Positions 36,534 to 48,925 of a DNA stretch of 64,000 nucleotides are shown here, in pieces. The DNA is from Cryphonectria parasitica EP155 (taxonomy: Eukaryota; Ascomycota; Sordariomycetes; Diaporthales; Cryphonectriaceae), in the NCBI RefSeq assembly GCF_011745365.1, contig NW_024468910.1:4492068-4556067 (forward strand), written 5' to 3'. The notes under the pieces are model-generated. The model was not told the DNA's origin. It saw nothing but the letters and a program-made list of their open reading frames with translations, and made no database searches. The position numbers and the translations under genes were made by a program. The first letter of the stretch is position 1, and every line of letters starts with the position of its first letter.

Positions 36534-39500
36534 CTCTGTGTCTCGTGAGTTTTGAAAGTATTCCTCGACTTGCTGTGACACACACGTGCATGCTCTTGCC
36601 GCCCCGCCGCCGTACGAGGAGGAGAAACACTCCACAATGATGAGCGCTGCGTGGCGGCTCTCTGTACGTGCTGGCTTACTACCTCGCTCTTCCTTCCTCG
36701 TTCTCTCTCTCTCTCTCTATCTCTGTCTCTCTTTTCGTGTTGTGTATCAAAGGTATGCCATTGTTTTGTTTGTTACCCCCCTCCCAACTCTTCTCTCTCT
36801 TTTTCCTCGTCCCCTCCTCCTTCTCGGACCCGAACACTAGGGACCAGACCCAGATAATTATCCGAACCGTGTCCGAGTATGACCTGCCACTCCCGCCGCC
36901 GCCACCACAATCACCACCGGAGACTTATTTGATTCTTCATTTTTGTTTAATTATTGCTTCGTGATATCCATTCACCCGTCTTGGGCTTGTCGCAGTACTT
37001 GCTTTCCTGTTCTTGGGACAATTTACACATTCACATAGTACTCAGAAGCCTAGATACTTGAACTTGCCTCCTCCTTCCCCCGGCCCCCGGCCCCCACCCT
37101 TACGGGTCTTGGCTGGGCACGATGCAGACCAAGTGGGCGGCGACCTAAGCCTTGTGGTGTGCAGAGTGCCGTTTTGAGTGGTGAAGTGAGTAGATGAAAA
37201 GAGGAGTGGGTGAGAGTTTCGGGTGTCCTTTTGGGGATATTGAATGTACTTGGTAGGGTGTAGACTTGGGGGAAATAGAACATATCTTGGTTTCAATGGC
37301 TTGCATGTATCCACGTGTACTTGTGTGTGTGTGTGCGTGTGTCAAACCGAAGATTGCAGCAGCCATCAGCAGTAGCAGCAGCAGCAGCAGCGGCAGGCCC
37401 AGCTTACGGTAATACACGTGCAAGCACGCGAAATCTTGGAGAGGGAGGGGGGCAGAGAGTGGTGGGTGCTTGTGTCGTCGCACCAAAGGCAAAGATGACG
37501 GTGGTACAGCGCTCTTCCTTCAGCCTTACGATGCTCCAGATGACTGCAGGACAGAAGAAAGATAGATGGAGAAAGGAATAAGAAAAAAAAGGGGGGTCAG
37601 AACCGTCAGTGGTGGTGCTACTTACGCACACCACCCTCTTTCTTTTTTCTTCTTTCTTGGTTTACTGCTGACGACCTCCACTCAACGATTCCCTTTCATA
37701 TGTCGGGTTTTATCGATGATGGTGGTGGTGGTGATGGGGTCATTATTTGCTTCGGCATCTTGGCACTCCGGTTCAGCATGTCAAAAGTAGATATGGGTGA
37801 GAATGAGAAAATATAAATTGCATAAGAGAGAAGAAGAAGCATGTGTGCTGAGGCTGAGGGGTAGAGTGTACAGGCAAACGCCGGTCCCAAAAAGAACCTT
37901 ATTTGTGTCACACACACCCTCTCTCACTCACTCTCACTTTCTCCTCAAATCTCATCTTCACCTGGTAGAGATGACCAAAGAAATATCATAGCTCACATAT
38001 TACTTACTGTATGAGAACCTCAAAAACAAGTACCTGCTCACAATGGCCCCAGCTATCATGTATGTACTATAGTATGTGCTACTCCGCGCACCCCGAAAGT
38101 GGCTCCCAGCTCTTAGCACCGCGACAATTTGCGCCCGTGGCCCCCTCTTTGCCCAGACGAAAAAGGGTACCATCGGTCTTGTAGTGTCTGTCTTGCTCTC
38201 AGAGACACACACAGAGAGAGAGAGAGAGTAAAAATAAATCATCTAGAGCTTGTCTGATTCAGAAAATGAGGATATGAATTTTGCCCTTTCTGACCCACGA
38301 GGTTGGTTGACAGACGAGGGAGACAAAGGTGAAAAAAAGGGGTGTTTAGGTAAGTCGTAATCTCAGCGATCTGACTTACCCCTCTTCTACTTCTCAGCCT
38401 TGCTCAGCCTCGTCCAAGCGTCAACAACAACATTGGATTGGGGGTTCGGGCGTGGAAAATGGGCCGAAGCCCGGGCCTCACCACGTGCCCTGCTGAGGTT
38501 CGTCTCTGCCTGTCGAGAAAAAGAAAGAGAGATAACCGAAAAGGGGGGCTCTCGTTGTTTTGTTATCAAGCAGTCAGGCGGTTTTTGTCTGCCTGACGCC
38601 CGTTGACCGCTCCGGGTGCATTATCCCCCGGTCGGACGTTGACGTGTCGTGGGGACTCGTGACGGGCCACTTGTCGCCGGTCCAAGTATGCGAAGTGCGC
38701 TGTTTGCTCGCGGCACAGCCGACGCTCCTCGTGACGCACTTGACATCGCGACGTTCGTACCTGCCCGCGAGCCTAGCAGGATATTGATAGGTCCCCAGAA
38801 GCTCATGAACCTGCTGGGCAAATTGTTATGCACACCGACTCGTCCTGTATCATGAGAGCCAACAGGCGTGGGCTAGAGAAAGCTGAATCTCGCTTTCCCC
38901 CCCCCCCCCCCCTTTGACAGATTTATCACAGGCATGAAACGTCCCGTCCAGATAGCTAGAACAGTCTCGAGTGGACTCGACGACTCTAGAACGGGGTTGC
39001 CAACAGGACCATCTCCTCCGCAACCTGCAAGTCGGGGTAATTCTTTGCGATCTCTGTTAGTAATTTTGCGCACCTCGTCGGTCCCGACTCTCCTGATCTT
39101 GAGACGTGTGCTGAAGGTGGGACGGAAGCTCATCCAGTCGCCGTCCTGATCACCGCACTCCTTGAACCCCCCCCCCCTCCCAACATCGGCCAAGGTACCT
39201 CCACCGTGACTGGCCTCTCTGGTGGCTCTGCGTGCCCCCTCGTCAAATGGTCATTTGTCATCTTTACGTGCGTAGGCAGCTTTCCCTACGCGATGCCAGA
39301 CGAGGTGGCCAAATCCCCACCCGAGTCCACCTCCTTGCCACGAGGAAGTCCTCGCGACATCCTGGCCCCTGTGCCATGTACTCGCCATGTTTGAAGGGAC
39401 GAGGCTTCACGCCTTGTCAGACGCCTCGATGGGCAAAACAACCCCTGCAGACAACCCAGTGAGGCTCCAAAGATGCCCACGGTGTACATTCGTGAGGGTA

Positions 39501-42500
39501 CAAACCAGATGGGCCATGGGACATCTGGAGACAGGGGAACATGCCACCCCCGCCTCTCTCAATGCTCTGCCTGATGGTCTGTCAAGCGAAATCTCCTCCA
39601 CGCCATGACCATGCACACATGATTTCCCCCTGCAGCAGACCGGTCGCCGTTGCAATTTGCGATACATGGGAGAGCCCAAACTGCATGATAGGATCGGTTC
39701 CGAAACACCCGCAGCCATCCGCCGCGGACTATCGCCAGCCCAGTCCTCCGAGACGTTGCGGAGGACTTGTGTGCCCTGCATAGCGAAAAAGGCTTGGCAG
39801 GTACGGAGAGAGAGGAAGGCCTCGATCACAAATTGCGCCTGTAGAAGACGTCGCCTTCCGGGTTCGCGTCTATGATCCTTACAACCTTAGATCCTTCGCT
39901 CGAGCTCGAGTGTCCAGATGCGTGTAAGCCCGGCCGCAGTCCGGCGGCGACATGTGGGAACATCAAACAACAGGAGCGAGATGCCTGCTCAACTGTCCAC
40001 GGCACCACGTTTTCTGCTCCAATCCTTCGCGTGATTTGCGCGTGCGTGTGTGTGCGCCATTGATCGTTCATCTCGTCGTCGACACCAACAGCATCTGATC
40101 CATGATCGCCACACCCGCCCGTGCCGGTTGTGCTAAGAATAGCTGCCGAATCCTTCGAGCACTCTAACCCTCGACAGAACGGGTCCTCCCATCACAGGAT
40201 CTCGTGCCCGTCGGAGAATCATACCCCGTCGGCAATCAGTTGTCACGTTCTGCGTGCTTTGAGCTGTGTCATCACATTATTTCCATCACCGCTGCTGACA
40301 TCCGCAATCTCTCTGGAGTGGAGAGCATCTGGCGCAACTAGCAGCCAGAATAGAGGACCCACCAAGGCCGATGTCAACATACGGAAGTATGGAGTGACAT
40401 GAATGTTGGTGGATTTTGACACTTTGGTCCGTTGGCCGTCTGAGCGGCCTAATGGGTCCCTTGAGCTGTTGGATATCTCGCCACTGGGCATCAAAGCCGT
40501 TTGCAGGTCCTGTTCTTCAGGTTGATTGACCGCGCCTTGCTCAAGATGACTTCAGACGAGGCTGATAGGATTTGCCGCCGCACGATATCTCTAGGCAGCC
40601 GAATGAAAGCGCCTATCCGCGCTTGAGTGTCGCAGGTGGTTGTGGGTAATGCAGGGGGGGGGGGGCGGGGCGGGATGGTAACACTCAACACAGCCATGCA
40701 CGGCTTGCTGAATACGGCAGCCACTGTAATATCAGAATAGACATCGAAAAGAGACACAGGACGTGGTGGCGGCGGAGATACATCTCGAAACAATCGACTT
40801 GGGTGATTCTGGACCATCGGGTCACACGAATTGCGGCTTCACAAACGTGAGACCGATCCAGGGGAGGGGGGCACCAACTGCTCACCCAGTTGCTGGCGAG
40901 CATCAGCGCCCACACATTGTGGTACACTGTCGACAAAAGGCCCCAGCACTTGCCGCGTTCCGATTTTGATCCTATTCATGGTGTGGATGGAGATGGAGTA
41001 CGGTAATAGAGACGTCGGCTCTGTTTCGGCGGTCTCACCTTTCTTTTTTAGGTCTGATAGAAGAACATCCAGTATGCTATTTTAGAAGGCACCGGGTATA
41101 CTTGAAATGACTGCTCTTTTGCCGATCTTCCGCGAGGATTCGTTGGAGATAGAAAGACAGGACGTGATTGCTCAGACTGCCAGCCGAGCTCCGAAAATGG
41201 CCCCACGGATTGATGGTAGTGATTCGTAGATTGAGCCCGTCGCTGGAACGAAATCCAAAGGTGACGAATGATTGCTGGTTTGGGGTGCTGTATCGATTAC
41301 ATTAGACACGATTTTGTTGCCCTCTAGCATACAGAGCCCATTTGCGTGTAGACGTTGCTGTGTATGCCGTGTGTGAGTCCTGTTGGTCATTCTGGTGTTC
41401 CAGCCACAGAGGATCAAGCGGAGATGATCGAGTTTGAGGAGAATACGTAGAGTTAGTATCGAAGTTGACGCAACGAAGCCAAAGCCGTAGTGGTAGACGT
41501 GCCTTGAAAGCTATGCTGTCACGATCACTAGACGACTGTCGTCAGAAAAATTTGCAAAATGTTCCAATGCATTCCCTATACCATTTACACACTCTTGGCA
41601 GGCTCCTGTAGCCTGTGATCCAGTCTGGAAGTCAAAGCTCAGTCTCTGTTTGATGGTCCCGGTCTTCGAATTCAAACTTACCATACATGCTGCTTGAGTA
41701 TGCGATATCGTGAGCCATGGTATCTAGCAGGCAAGACATGTGCCCCTTCTTCGAGGCGTTCAGAATGGCCAGGTATATAAACCTGTCACCAAGTCATTAG
41801 TTTTGCGCGAGTCTCTATACAATTTGGACATCCCATCGTTGGTGCAGATATGTTTGAGGACCCTCCTGATCATCCAACGACACAAGCCACCAATGGTGCC
41901 AATTTGATGCATCGAGGTCATACTTCTGAGCATGTGAAGCTCGTCCATGACTCACATAGAACCACTAGAGTACGCCATTGTGCAAACTACCAATCTCTGA
42001 GGAAATCACGAACTCCTGTTTTCCCTGGGAAAGCGCCAGATAGCAGTCTCGAACCAGCATTGTCAAGCGTCTTCTCTCGATCACGAGGATGCCCAAAACC
42101 TCATGCTGGCGGTCCTCGGCACTGAATGAACTCAACGCCAGGTTTTCAGACACAGTGTCTTGAATTGGACCATTCTGCGTCCAATCTTGCGTGTTCAGTT
42201 TGTCTGCTCTTGTCCTGTAAGGGGCGGGCCGGCGATCGAATTTCTGAATCGTAACGTCGAGCGAAATGTATCTTGGTCCAATAGATCGCCGCGAACCGAA
42301 CCAATCATTTAGATTTGAACGCTCTTGACGCTTGGGCCAGACAATTCTGCGGGATTCGTGAGGACTGAAGAAAACAAAAGGAAAAAAAAAATCAAACTAT
42401 CGTGGTCACAGGCCCTGAGCAGTGGTCTGTGGAGATTTGGGGGGGGGGGGGTTCAATGAGTCGACAAGAGAAAAGCAATTGGCAGAGTAGCTGGTCCCAG

Positions 42501-43908
42501 ACTCATGACAAACTTGAGCTCGGTCGGTTGCAGAAATTTTCGAACGAGATGTAGACGGCCGCCGAGACCCTCCTCTTTCTCTCTCTCTCTCTCTCTCTCA
42601 CCCTCACACACACACAAGGCGAGAGCCTGGATCTATATCCATCTAGAACCAAGTGCCATGAGATGGTTGACACAACTCCGATGAGCTCTCAACCAATTGG
42701 ACAGTGCATAAAGAGAAGAGCAAGACAGGGATACCAACGAGAACAGAAATGGTGGCAAGCCTGCGCCCCAACCTGGCGCAAAAGTAACTCCGGCACGACT
42801 CGGACAGAGCCACTGAGATAAACCCGTTGAGGAAAAGCAGCATAAACATCATGGCTGCCTCACATCACATGTGGAATAGGGCTGGAAATGAAATTTCCTC
42901 CCGTTGAAGCTGCCTCGATCGGGGAGACGCAGCTCGCTCTGACTATCGCCCAGGCGGCCCGCGATGATTCCGCTAGAAGGACCTTCGTTGAGAGATTTCG
43001 CCCTGTTACAAGCTCTCTCCTCTCTCTTCTGTAGTTGTCTCTATGGTCCTTGTGCTCACACTTGCGAGAAGAAGAAGAAGAAGCACCTCTGTCAAGCGTG
43101 CCTTCACCTGTGCTGTTGTGATGACGCCTGCTCTTTGGAAACCTGACCGAGGAGAGGGAGGCACACCAAGGGATTTCCGAGAAGACAAGGTGGCTCTGAA
43201 ATTCATGAAAGCCCGTATGCACCGCTCTTGGTCTTATGGACGGACTTCCGAACACTTGACTTTCTGGCTCAACATTCTTCGTACTCAGTACTCGGTGAGA
43301 GGACGCCCTTCCAAGATTGTTAGCAGTGACATCATAACCGCTGCCCTCTGCGATACGGTGATACGGTGCTAGCACACTTGAGAGCTGGTCGATATAAGCA
43401 TCTCTTGTCATTGAAAAAACAGGGCAAGAAGGAACCACCTCTTGCAAGTGGATGAACGTGGTCCACATTCATTGTCGTCGTCGTGTTCATGGTCGGGAGG
43501 AGAGAAGGTAAGCCGGACAACACGTCGGGTCAGTCCTTCCCCGTCCGCCAGTCTGCTGGAGTCGAAATAAGCTTATCTTATCTGGAGGCCGAGCACCGCT
43601 CAGTTCAGTGCCGCCCGACCTTCTTGGTAGTAAACAGTGGTAGGTGGAACTGGACGCCTTGACTCGGGCTCAGGTCCACCGTTATCGGTCAAAGTCGCCG
43701 AGTATACCAACCCGGGTACGCAATATCCCTGACTAACAGAGAAGACTCCGGCCTGCGATTGCCGTGATAGAAAAAGGCACAGAGTCGTCGTTGTCGTTGT
43801 CGTCGTCGGTGATGTGCGTGTAGTTTCTTGTCAATGCTCATTTGAGGGAAATCTACAACGCAATCACCCTCCCCAACACAACAACCTACACACTCATTGC
43901 TCGAGAAG
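33001..43908. other. Gene desert 2, right half: no convincing gene
   Basis: About 10.9 kb with no supported gene. Two open frames stand out by length only: minus strand 33873-34697 (274 codons, first ATG at 34640) and minus strand 42860-43468 (202 codons from an ATG). Neither shows a family motif, a signal peptide or a plausible splice partner. Minus-strand frames between 38.9 and 42.2 kb are somewhat open but shift repeatedly. G/C runs of 10-16 bp occur at about 34206, 34604, 35945, 36340, 38897, 39167, 40654 and 42439. CT/GT compound repeats are at 34873-34917, 36500-36533 and 42581-42600. The last few hundred bases form the leader of the following gene. Confidence 0.45.
34873..34917. repeat. 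(CT)n(GT)n compound microsatellite
   Basis: About 13 CT units pass directly into about 9 GT units. A very similar CT-to-GT compound tract is found at 36500-36533. Confidence 0.9.
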
Positions 43909-43979
43909 ATGAGGCTCATACGGTCTGCTTCACGCCTGCAGTCCTCCTGCGTGAGGGCCGCTTCTGGCACCCGTGCCTT

Positions 43980-44012
<33 letters not shown>

Positions 44013-45372
44013 CATCTCGCCAGCTCGGTCACTTCTCTCCTCCTCACGAGTCCCCTCACAGGTCGAGGCTAAGTCGGCTGCGGTCTCAAGCATCTCATGG
44101 CGGGCGGCAGCAGCAGCAGCAGCCCGTGTCCCTCCCTCCGGCGCGAGGAGATACGCCTCCTCCAGCAGCGATGAACCTCTCCAAAAGACAGCCCTCTATG
44201 ACCTTCACGTCTCACACGGCGGCAAGATGGTCCCCTTTGGCGGTTTCCACATGCCAGTGCAGTACGCTTCTCTCTCCGTCTCGGCCTCGCACGTATTCAC
44301 CCGGACCCACGCCTCCCTCTTCGACGTCAGCCACATGGTCCAGCGCATTTTCTCTGGCCCAGGCGCCGCCGCCTTCCTGCAGCGCGTGACCCCCGCCGGC
44401 CTGGCTGCCCTGCCCGTCAACAGCAGCACTCTCTCTGCTCTCCTGCACCCGGGCACCGGCGGCATCGTGGACGACACCGTCATCACCAAGCTGGCCGATG
44501 ACGAGTTCTACGTCGTCACCAACGCCGCCTGCCGCGCCAAGGACGACGCCTACTTTGCCGAGCAGCTGTCTGCCTGGGACGGCCCCGCCGTGCGCCACGA
44601 GAAGCAGGACCACAAGGGCCTCATCGCCCTGCAGGGACCCCTGAGCGCCGACATCCTGGCCTCTGTGCTCGCCGCCGGGCCTGACAGCCCTGCCGACCTG
44701 ACCAAGGTGTTTTTCGGCACATGCACCACCGCCAGGATCGCCCTCGCCGGCGGGGCCGTCTCCGCGCCCGTGCTGATTAGCCGTGGCGGGTACACGGGCG
44801 AGGACGGCTTTGAGATCTCGATCCCGAGTGCCGAGGAGACGGTCGCCGTCACCGAGACGCTGCTGGCCTCCGCAGGGCCCGAGAGGCTGCAGCTGGCAGG
44901 CCTCGGCGCCCGAGACAGCCTGCGCCTCGAGGCCGGCATGTGTCTGTACGGCCACGATCTGGACGACGCCACGACCCCCGTCGAGGGCGGGCTGAGCTGG
45001 ATCATCCCCAAGGACAGGAGGGGCGCGGACGCAGGGTTCCACGGCGCCGAGGTCCTCGCCAAGCAGCTCGTGCCCAAGGCCAAGGGCGGCGCCGGTGTCG
45101 AGAGGAGGAGGGTTGGCTTCGTGGTCCAAGGCGCCCCCGCGAGAGAGGGCGCCGAGGTGGTCAGCAAGGACGGAGAAAAGATTGGCAACATCACCAGTGG
45201 CTGTCCCAGCCCGACCCTGGGCAAGAACATTGCCATGGGCTATATCAAGGATGGTTTCCACAAGTCCGGGACCGAGGTGGACGTTGTGGTGAGGGGGAGA
45301 AACCGCAAGGCCGTTGTGTCCAAGATGCCATTCGTTCCCACCAAGTATTGGAAGGGAACGGCTCCTGCATGA
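43909..45372 (+). CDS. gcvT: Aminomethyltransferase, glycine cleavage system T protein, mitochondrial
   Basis: A single-exon protein of 487 residues. The first ATG of the frame, at 43909, opens a mitochondrial presequence (MRLIRSASRLQSSCVRAAS) rich in Arg and Ser. The presequence is prolonged by a Ser10 run and an Ala run, ending near RRYASSSS. The enzyme begins with LQKTALYDLHVSHGGKMVPF and shows family landmarks in order: ASLFDVSHM, LQGPLS, SRGGYTGEDGFEIS, GLGARDSLRLEAGMCLYGHD, and ITSGCPSPTLGKNIAMGYI. With P, H and L proteins it releases ammonia from the aminomethyl-lipoyl arm and passes the carbon to tetrahydrofolate as methylene-THF in the matrix. Yeast GCV1 is the equivalent. The presequence region is about 80-90 residues, longer than usual, because of the homopolymers. 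The gene is convergent with V-ATPase subunit H. Confidence 0.95.
43981..44010. repeat. (AGC)10 trinucleotide repeat coding for Ser10 in the gcvT presequence
   Basis: Ten perfect AGC codons in frame, followed by ATC ATC. The repeat lies in the region expected to be cleaved on import, where length variation should be tolerated. Confidence 0.95.
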
Positions 45373-45869
45373 TTGTAAAGTTGGGGGAAGGGGATTCTTG
45401 GAGCGGAAATAAGCTGGAAAGAATACCAGGGTTCGAAAATTCAATCAAGAGAGGAGGAGGAAGGGGGGGGGGGGGTTGCACATCTCGCTCTCTCTCAACA
45501 GACACGTTGTGAGAACAGCAATCCAGGACAGGCATGGCCAAAAAAAGGCTCAATGGCCCCTTGTGTTCAACAACAGTACACAAAAGGCTCATGGGAATAG
45601 CCAAGGTAGTTCAAACCACTAACGGAGACTTGCCAGCGGAACCACACCTCCAGACTCTTGCGTTGCAGACTTGAGGCCTATATAATCTCCAAGAACCATG
45701 TTGACACAATTTTTACATATATCTCCTGTCAGCGGTAATGCGCGAATCAAATGCTCAAGAAAGGCCGAATGGTGCCATGGATATATATGCATGCAATACT
45801 CCTACATCCCGAGGCGCTCTTGATAAAACAGAATGCCCCCTTCGGTGCCCGCCTCACCGTCGCCCCGGC
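45373..45869. other. Convergent intergenic region, gcvT / V-ATPase H
   Basis: Two 3' UTRs are expected here. A G13 run lies at about 45463-45475, and CT repeats follow. TATATAATCTCC near 45677 may serve one of the poly(A) signals. No gene was seen. Confidence 0.5.
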
Positions 45870-47500
45870 TTACTTGTCATTATTCTCAAAACTGTACTTC
45901 AGCCACCCGCCCAGCGCCCTCAAGCTCTCCCACCTCACGTTCTCATCCGCCTCGGCCATCAACTGCATCACCCTCGTCTTGAGGCCCAGCTTCTCAAGCG
46001 TGCCCCTCTTCTCTGGCACTTCCTTGACCAGGGCGCCGACGTCATTGCACGCGATGGCCAGCACGGCCTTGTCATTGTCCCAGGGCTTCGACATGATCTC
46101 GGCCAGCTTCTTGAGAACCTCGCCGTTCTCGTAGTCGATGATCTTCCGGGCATTCTCGGCCCAGAATACCGTGCTTCTGTGGGGTGGTGACCATCGTAGG
46201 TGGCCTGACTGCACCTCGGCCACATACTCGTCAAAGGTCGTCTTTGTTTTTGTGTACTCCTCGAGCATGTCCTTGAGGGCGGCCAGCTCCTCCTGGAGGT
46301 CGGGGTCGGTGAACTGGCGCGTGCTGAGGTTCTGAAGGAGGGCGGGTAGGCGGACGAGCACGGCCTGGGGTAGGAGTGTCTTCTGGTTGGTGCGCAGGAG
46401 GTTGTAGAGCGTCGATACCAGGAGCCGGGTCGTCTTCTCCTTGGGAGAGAGGCGGAGGAGCTGGGTGTACAGAGGAATGATGTCGTACTCGCTAAGAAGG
46501 AAACCAAGTCAGCACCCAACCACAAGAGCTTCAGACACACACACACACGCACACACACCGCAGTGTGTGATTTCGACGCCTACTCACTCGTTCAGCTCAT
46601 CGCCCACCTCCTCGGCCTCGAAACTCAGCTGCCACATGACAAGAAGGACGTGATAAAGCAGCTGCAGACCCACGCCACCACCCAGGGAGCCGTCCAAGCC
46701 CTTGCTCACGCCCGTCGTCCCGCTCCACAGGCTCGCGCTCGAGTCCCCATTGGCAACACCACATGCTGTCTTCAAGATGTGTATCAGCGGCTCGACGGTC
46801 TCACTGCGCTGTGCCCAGAACTGCTGCCGGGAAACACTGCCATAGAGCAGGGACGAGTACTCGAGCACGCCAATATCCTGCAGGCCGGCATCGGAGTTCT
46901 TGGTCAGGGAGGAGAGGTAGCTGTAGAGGTGGGGGAGGGCCTTCTTGACAGTCGCTGCGGATTCGTCCCGCGAGCTTGCCATAAGGCTGGCAAGCACGGT
47001 GGATGTGAGGAGGGGTATCGGATCTTCAGGGCTAGAGGAGTGTGCCAGAAGCGGGAGGAAGTGTTTGTACGGGTCTCCATTTTTGAAGAGGGCTTTTGGG
47101 AGGGAGGGCACGCCTATTTTTTTTGGCCACACAAAAGACACGCCGGTCAGCTAAGCTTGTCCTCCACTGCCAATACCGAGAAGAAGAGACGGGAATAGAG
47201 CTTACCATCGAGCAAGTCCTTCAGGAGGACCAAGATGTACTGGACGACCTCGGTCCTCTTGCTGGCCAGCTCCAGGACGCTGGGCTTTCCCTCCTCGCTG
47301 ACGAAGAGTATCCGGTATCCGTCGAGGTCTCCTTCGACGATTTCCCTGCGGGCATCCTTCTTGGCCCGCTCAACAGCCTTGATCCTGGCCAGCTGGTCCT
47401 CGGTCAGGGTGCCCGCGCGCACTTGACCGTCCCAAGGAATCGGTCTCTGCCGGATGTTATTCTGCAGCGATGCGAGATAAGTTGGCGGATCCAGAGACAT
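45870..47500 (-). CDS. vma13: V-type proton ATPase subunit H
   Basis: Three exons (47500-47206, 47113-46588, 46491-45870) give 480 residues. Introns are 92 nt (GTAAGC...TAG) and 96 nt (GTGAGT...TAG). The protein starts MSLDPPTYLASLQNNIRQRP, then shows IPWDG and VRAGTLTEDQLARI, characteristic of fungal subunit H. The middle has KNGDPYKHFLPLL and SSSPEDPIPLLTSTVLASL. The end has SGHLRWSPPHRSTVFWAENA, then RKIIDYENGEVLKKLAEIM. It is an armadillo/HEAT-like helical protein of the V1 sector. It is needed for ATP-driven proton pumping in the assembled complex and blocks ATP hydrolysis by free V1, at vacuolar and endomembrane surfaces. The acceptor choices restore the family sequence LLDGVPSLPKALFK and ELNDEYDIIPLY without gaps. 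Its length equals the family norm. Confidence 0.95.
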
Positions 47501-48925
47501 AGCTGTTTCTTAGCTCTTGTTGTATCTGCTGATGTTCTCTGGTTATCTCATCTGACGGTACGGGAGTTGTTAAGCACAGTCAGTCGTCTGTGGCCAGAGT
47601 AGGGATTCTGGTTATCCTGGGCGTGGAACAAGTAACTGTCGGTAGTATGTTTTCGTTGGACTCGTCACTGGGTTGGAATGGCAAGCTTGAGGTTAGCCTG
47701 GGGATAAGCCGCCGGAGAGCACGATTACGAAATGGTTCCAAGAATAGCGGCGCCTGTTTTGGGGGGGGGGGGGGAGCTCCCCCAAGCCGCTAACAATTTT
47801 GGGCTTGTAGCAGGCCACCAGCCACTAAGTACTTCCCCTAAGCATTGTAACGCCTTCGTTTTCTCGCCCATTCTACCTACCCTATTTCGTTACTACCAGA
47901 TGGGTACTGTAGACAGACAGTTCCGGATATCTGAGCACCGTCCAATTCGATTCTGCTCCAAGTCTTGCTACAAGCCATCTGAGCGACCCCCTGGTCGTGG
48001 ACTTTCATAGACTCCCTCACCATGATTTTTCTCGAGAGAAACATGTTTGCGAGTGCGCATGGGAGATATGGCCTCTTGCCGACCGTGGCTTGTGAAGCTC
48101 CTCTTTTCGAGCTCATTGCTTTATTATGCTCTTCATTTTCATCATGGCACGAATACCTAACGTGGCCTGAGGCCTGGAACTCATCCCTTAAACGCCCAGA
48201 CGAGAAGCCCTTTCCTATGTAACAGTACAGAGAGTTTGATGAGAACCACCCCACCCCCTTTGCCTCCCGCCAGATGGTCAATTTTTTCATTGACACCACT
48301 GTCTTGCGTCTGACTCGTCAAGGTCTCGGCTGTATGCTCATGATGTCTCCATCTTCCTTCCTCGCCTTGCGCCTCAAATGAGAGTCTCTCGCAAGCAGGT
48401 CTTCTAGTCATGCGCACCCCAAATGAAATCCATTCTTGGACGCCAGAATCATCTTTAGGTACCAAGAAGGCGACCCCAAAAGAGAACAAAAGTTGTGGAT
48501 AGAATTCGCAAGTACTGAGGTGTAACGCGCAACTGGGTTTGGTACCTGACAGACAGAAATGACTGCAAGTCCCAAGCCCCATATCCCATGAGGCCTGAGC
48601 ACAGTCTGATCACACGACTGACATTATCAACTCTTGCTGAATGTTGAAGGTTGAGGTTTTCTCGTGGCGGTGTCCAGATAAGAGCTCTTGATCTTCTTTT
48701 CCCCTCAGCGGAAGAGGTTCGGGTCGCCCTCGGGAGGAGGAGACGGACGGAAGGTCGGAGAAGCAAAGCTTCTTGGGATGGCTCTTGAAGAAAGACATGG
48801 GGGGGAAGGTGATGCAGGTAGTGTTTGTTTGGTATTGTGATTCTTCGTGTTGTGTTGTTATTGGTGGTGGGAAGAATGAACAAAAAGGGGACGGCCTTTA
48901 AGAAGGCCAGCCACTTATGTTATGC
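47501..48925. other. Intergenic: vma13 promoter and 3' flank of the Cys-rich membrane protein gene
   Basis: About 1.4 kb. A G14 run is at about 47761-47774. No open frame with a family signature was seen. Minus-strand frames near 48455-48883 are chance-like. Confidence 0.5.

Noticed and set aside
38873..42153. Series of minus-strand frames suggesting a decayed large gene
   Set aside because: I tried joining the frames at 38873-39193, 39407-39829, 39826-40071, 40243-40817 and upstream pieces. No consistent splice sites or known protein emerged, so a pseudogene cannot be claimed.
42860..43468. Minus-strand ATG-started frame of 202 codons
   Set aside because: A frame of this length is expected roughly once by chance in 64 kb at this composition. 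There is no hydrophobic, catalytic or family motif.
44212..45444. Minus-strand frame of 410 codons opposite gcvT
   Set aside because: Antisense shadow of a GC-rich coding sequence. The sense strand has full aminomethyltransferase homology.
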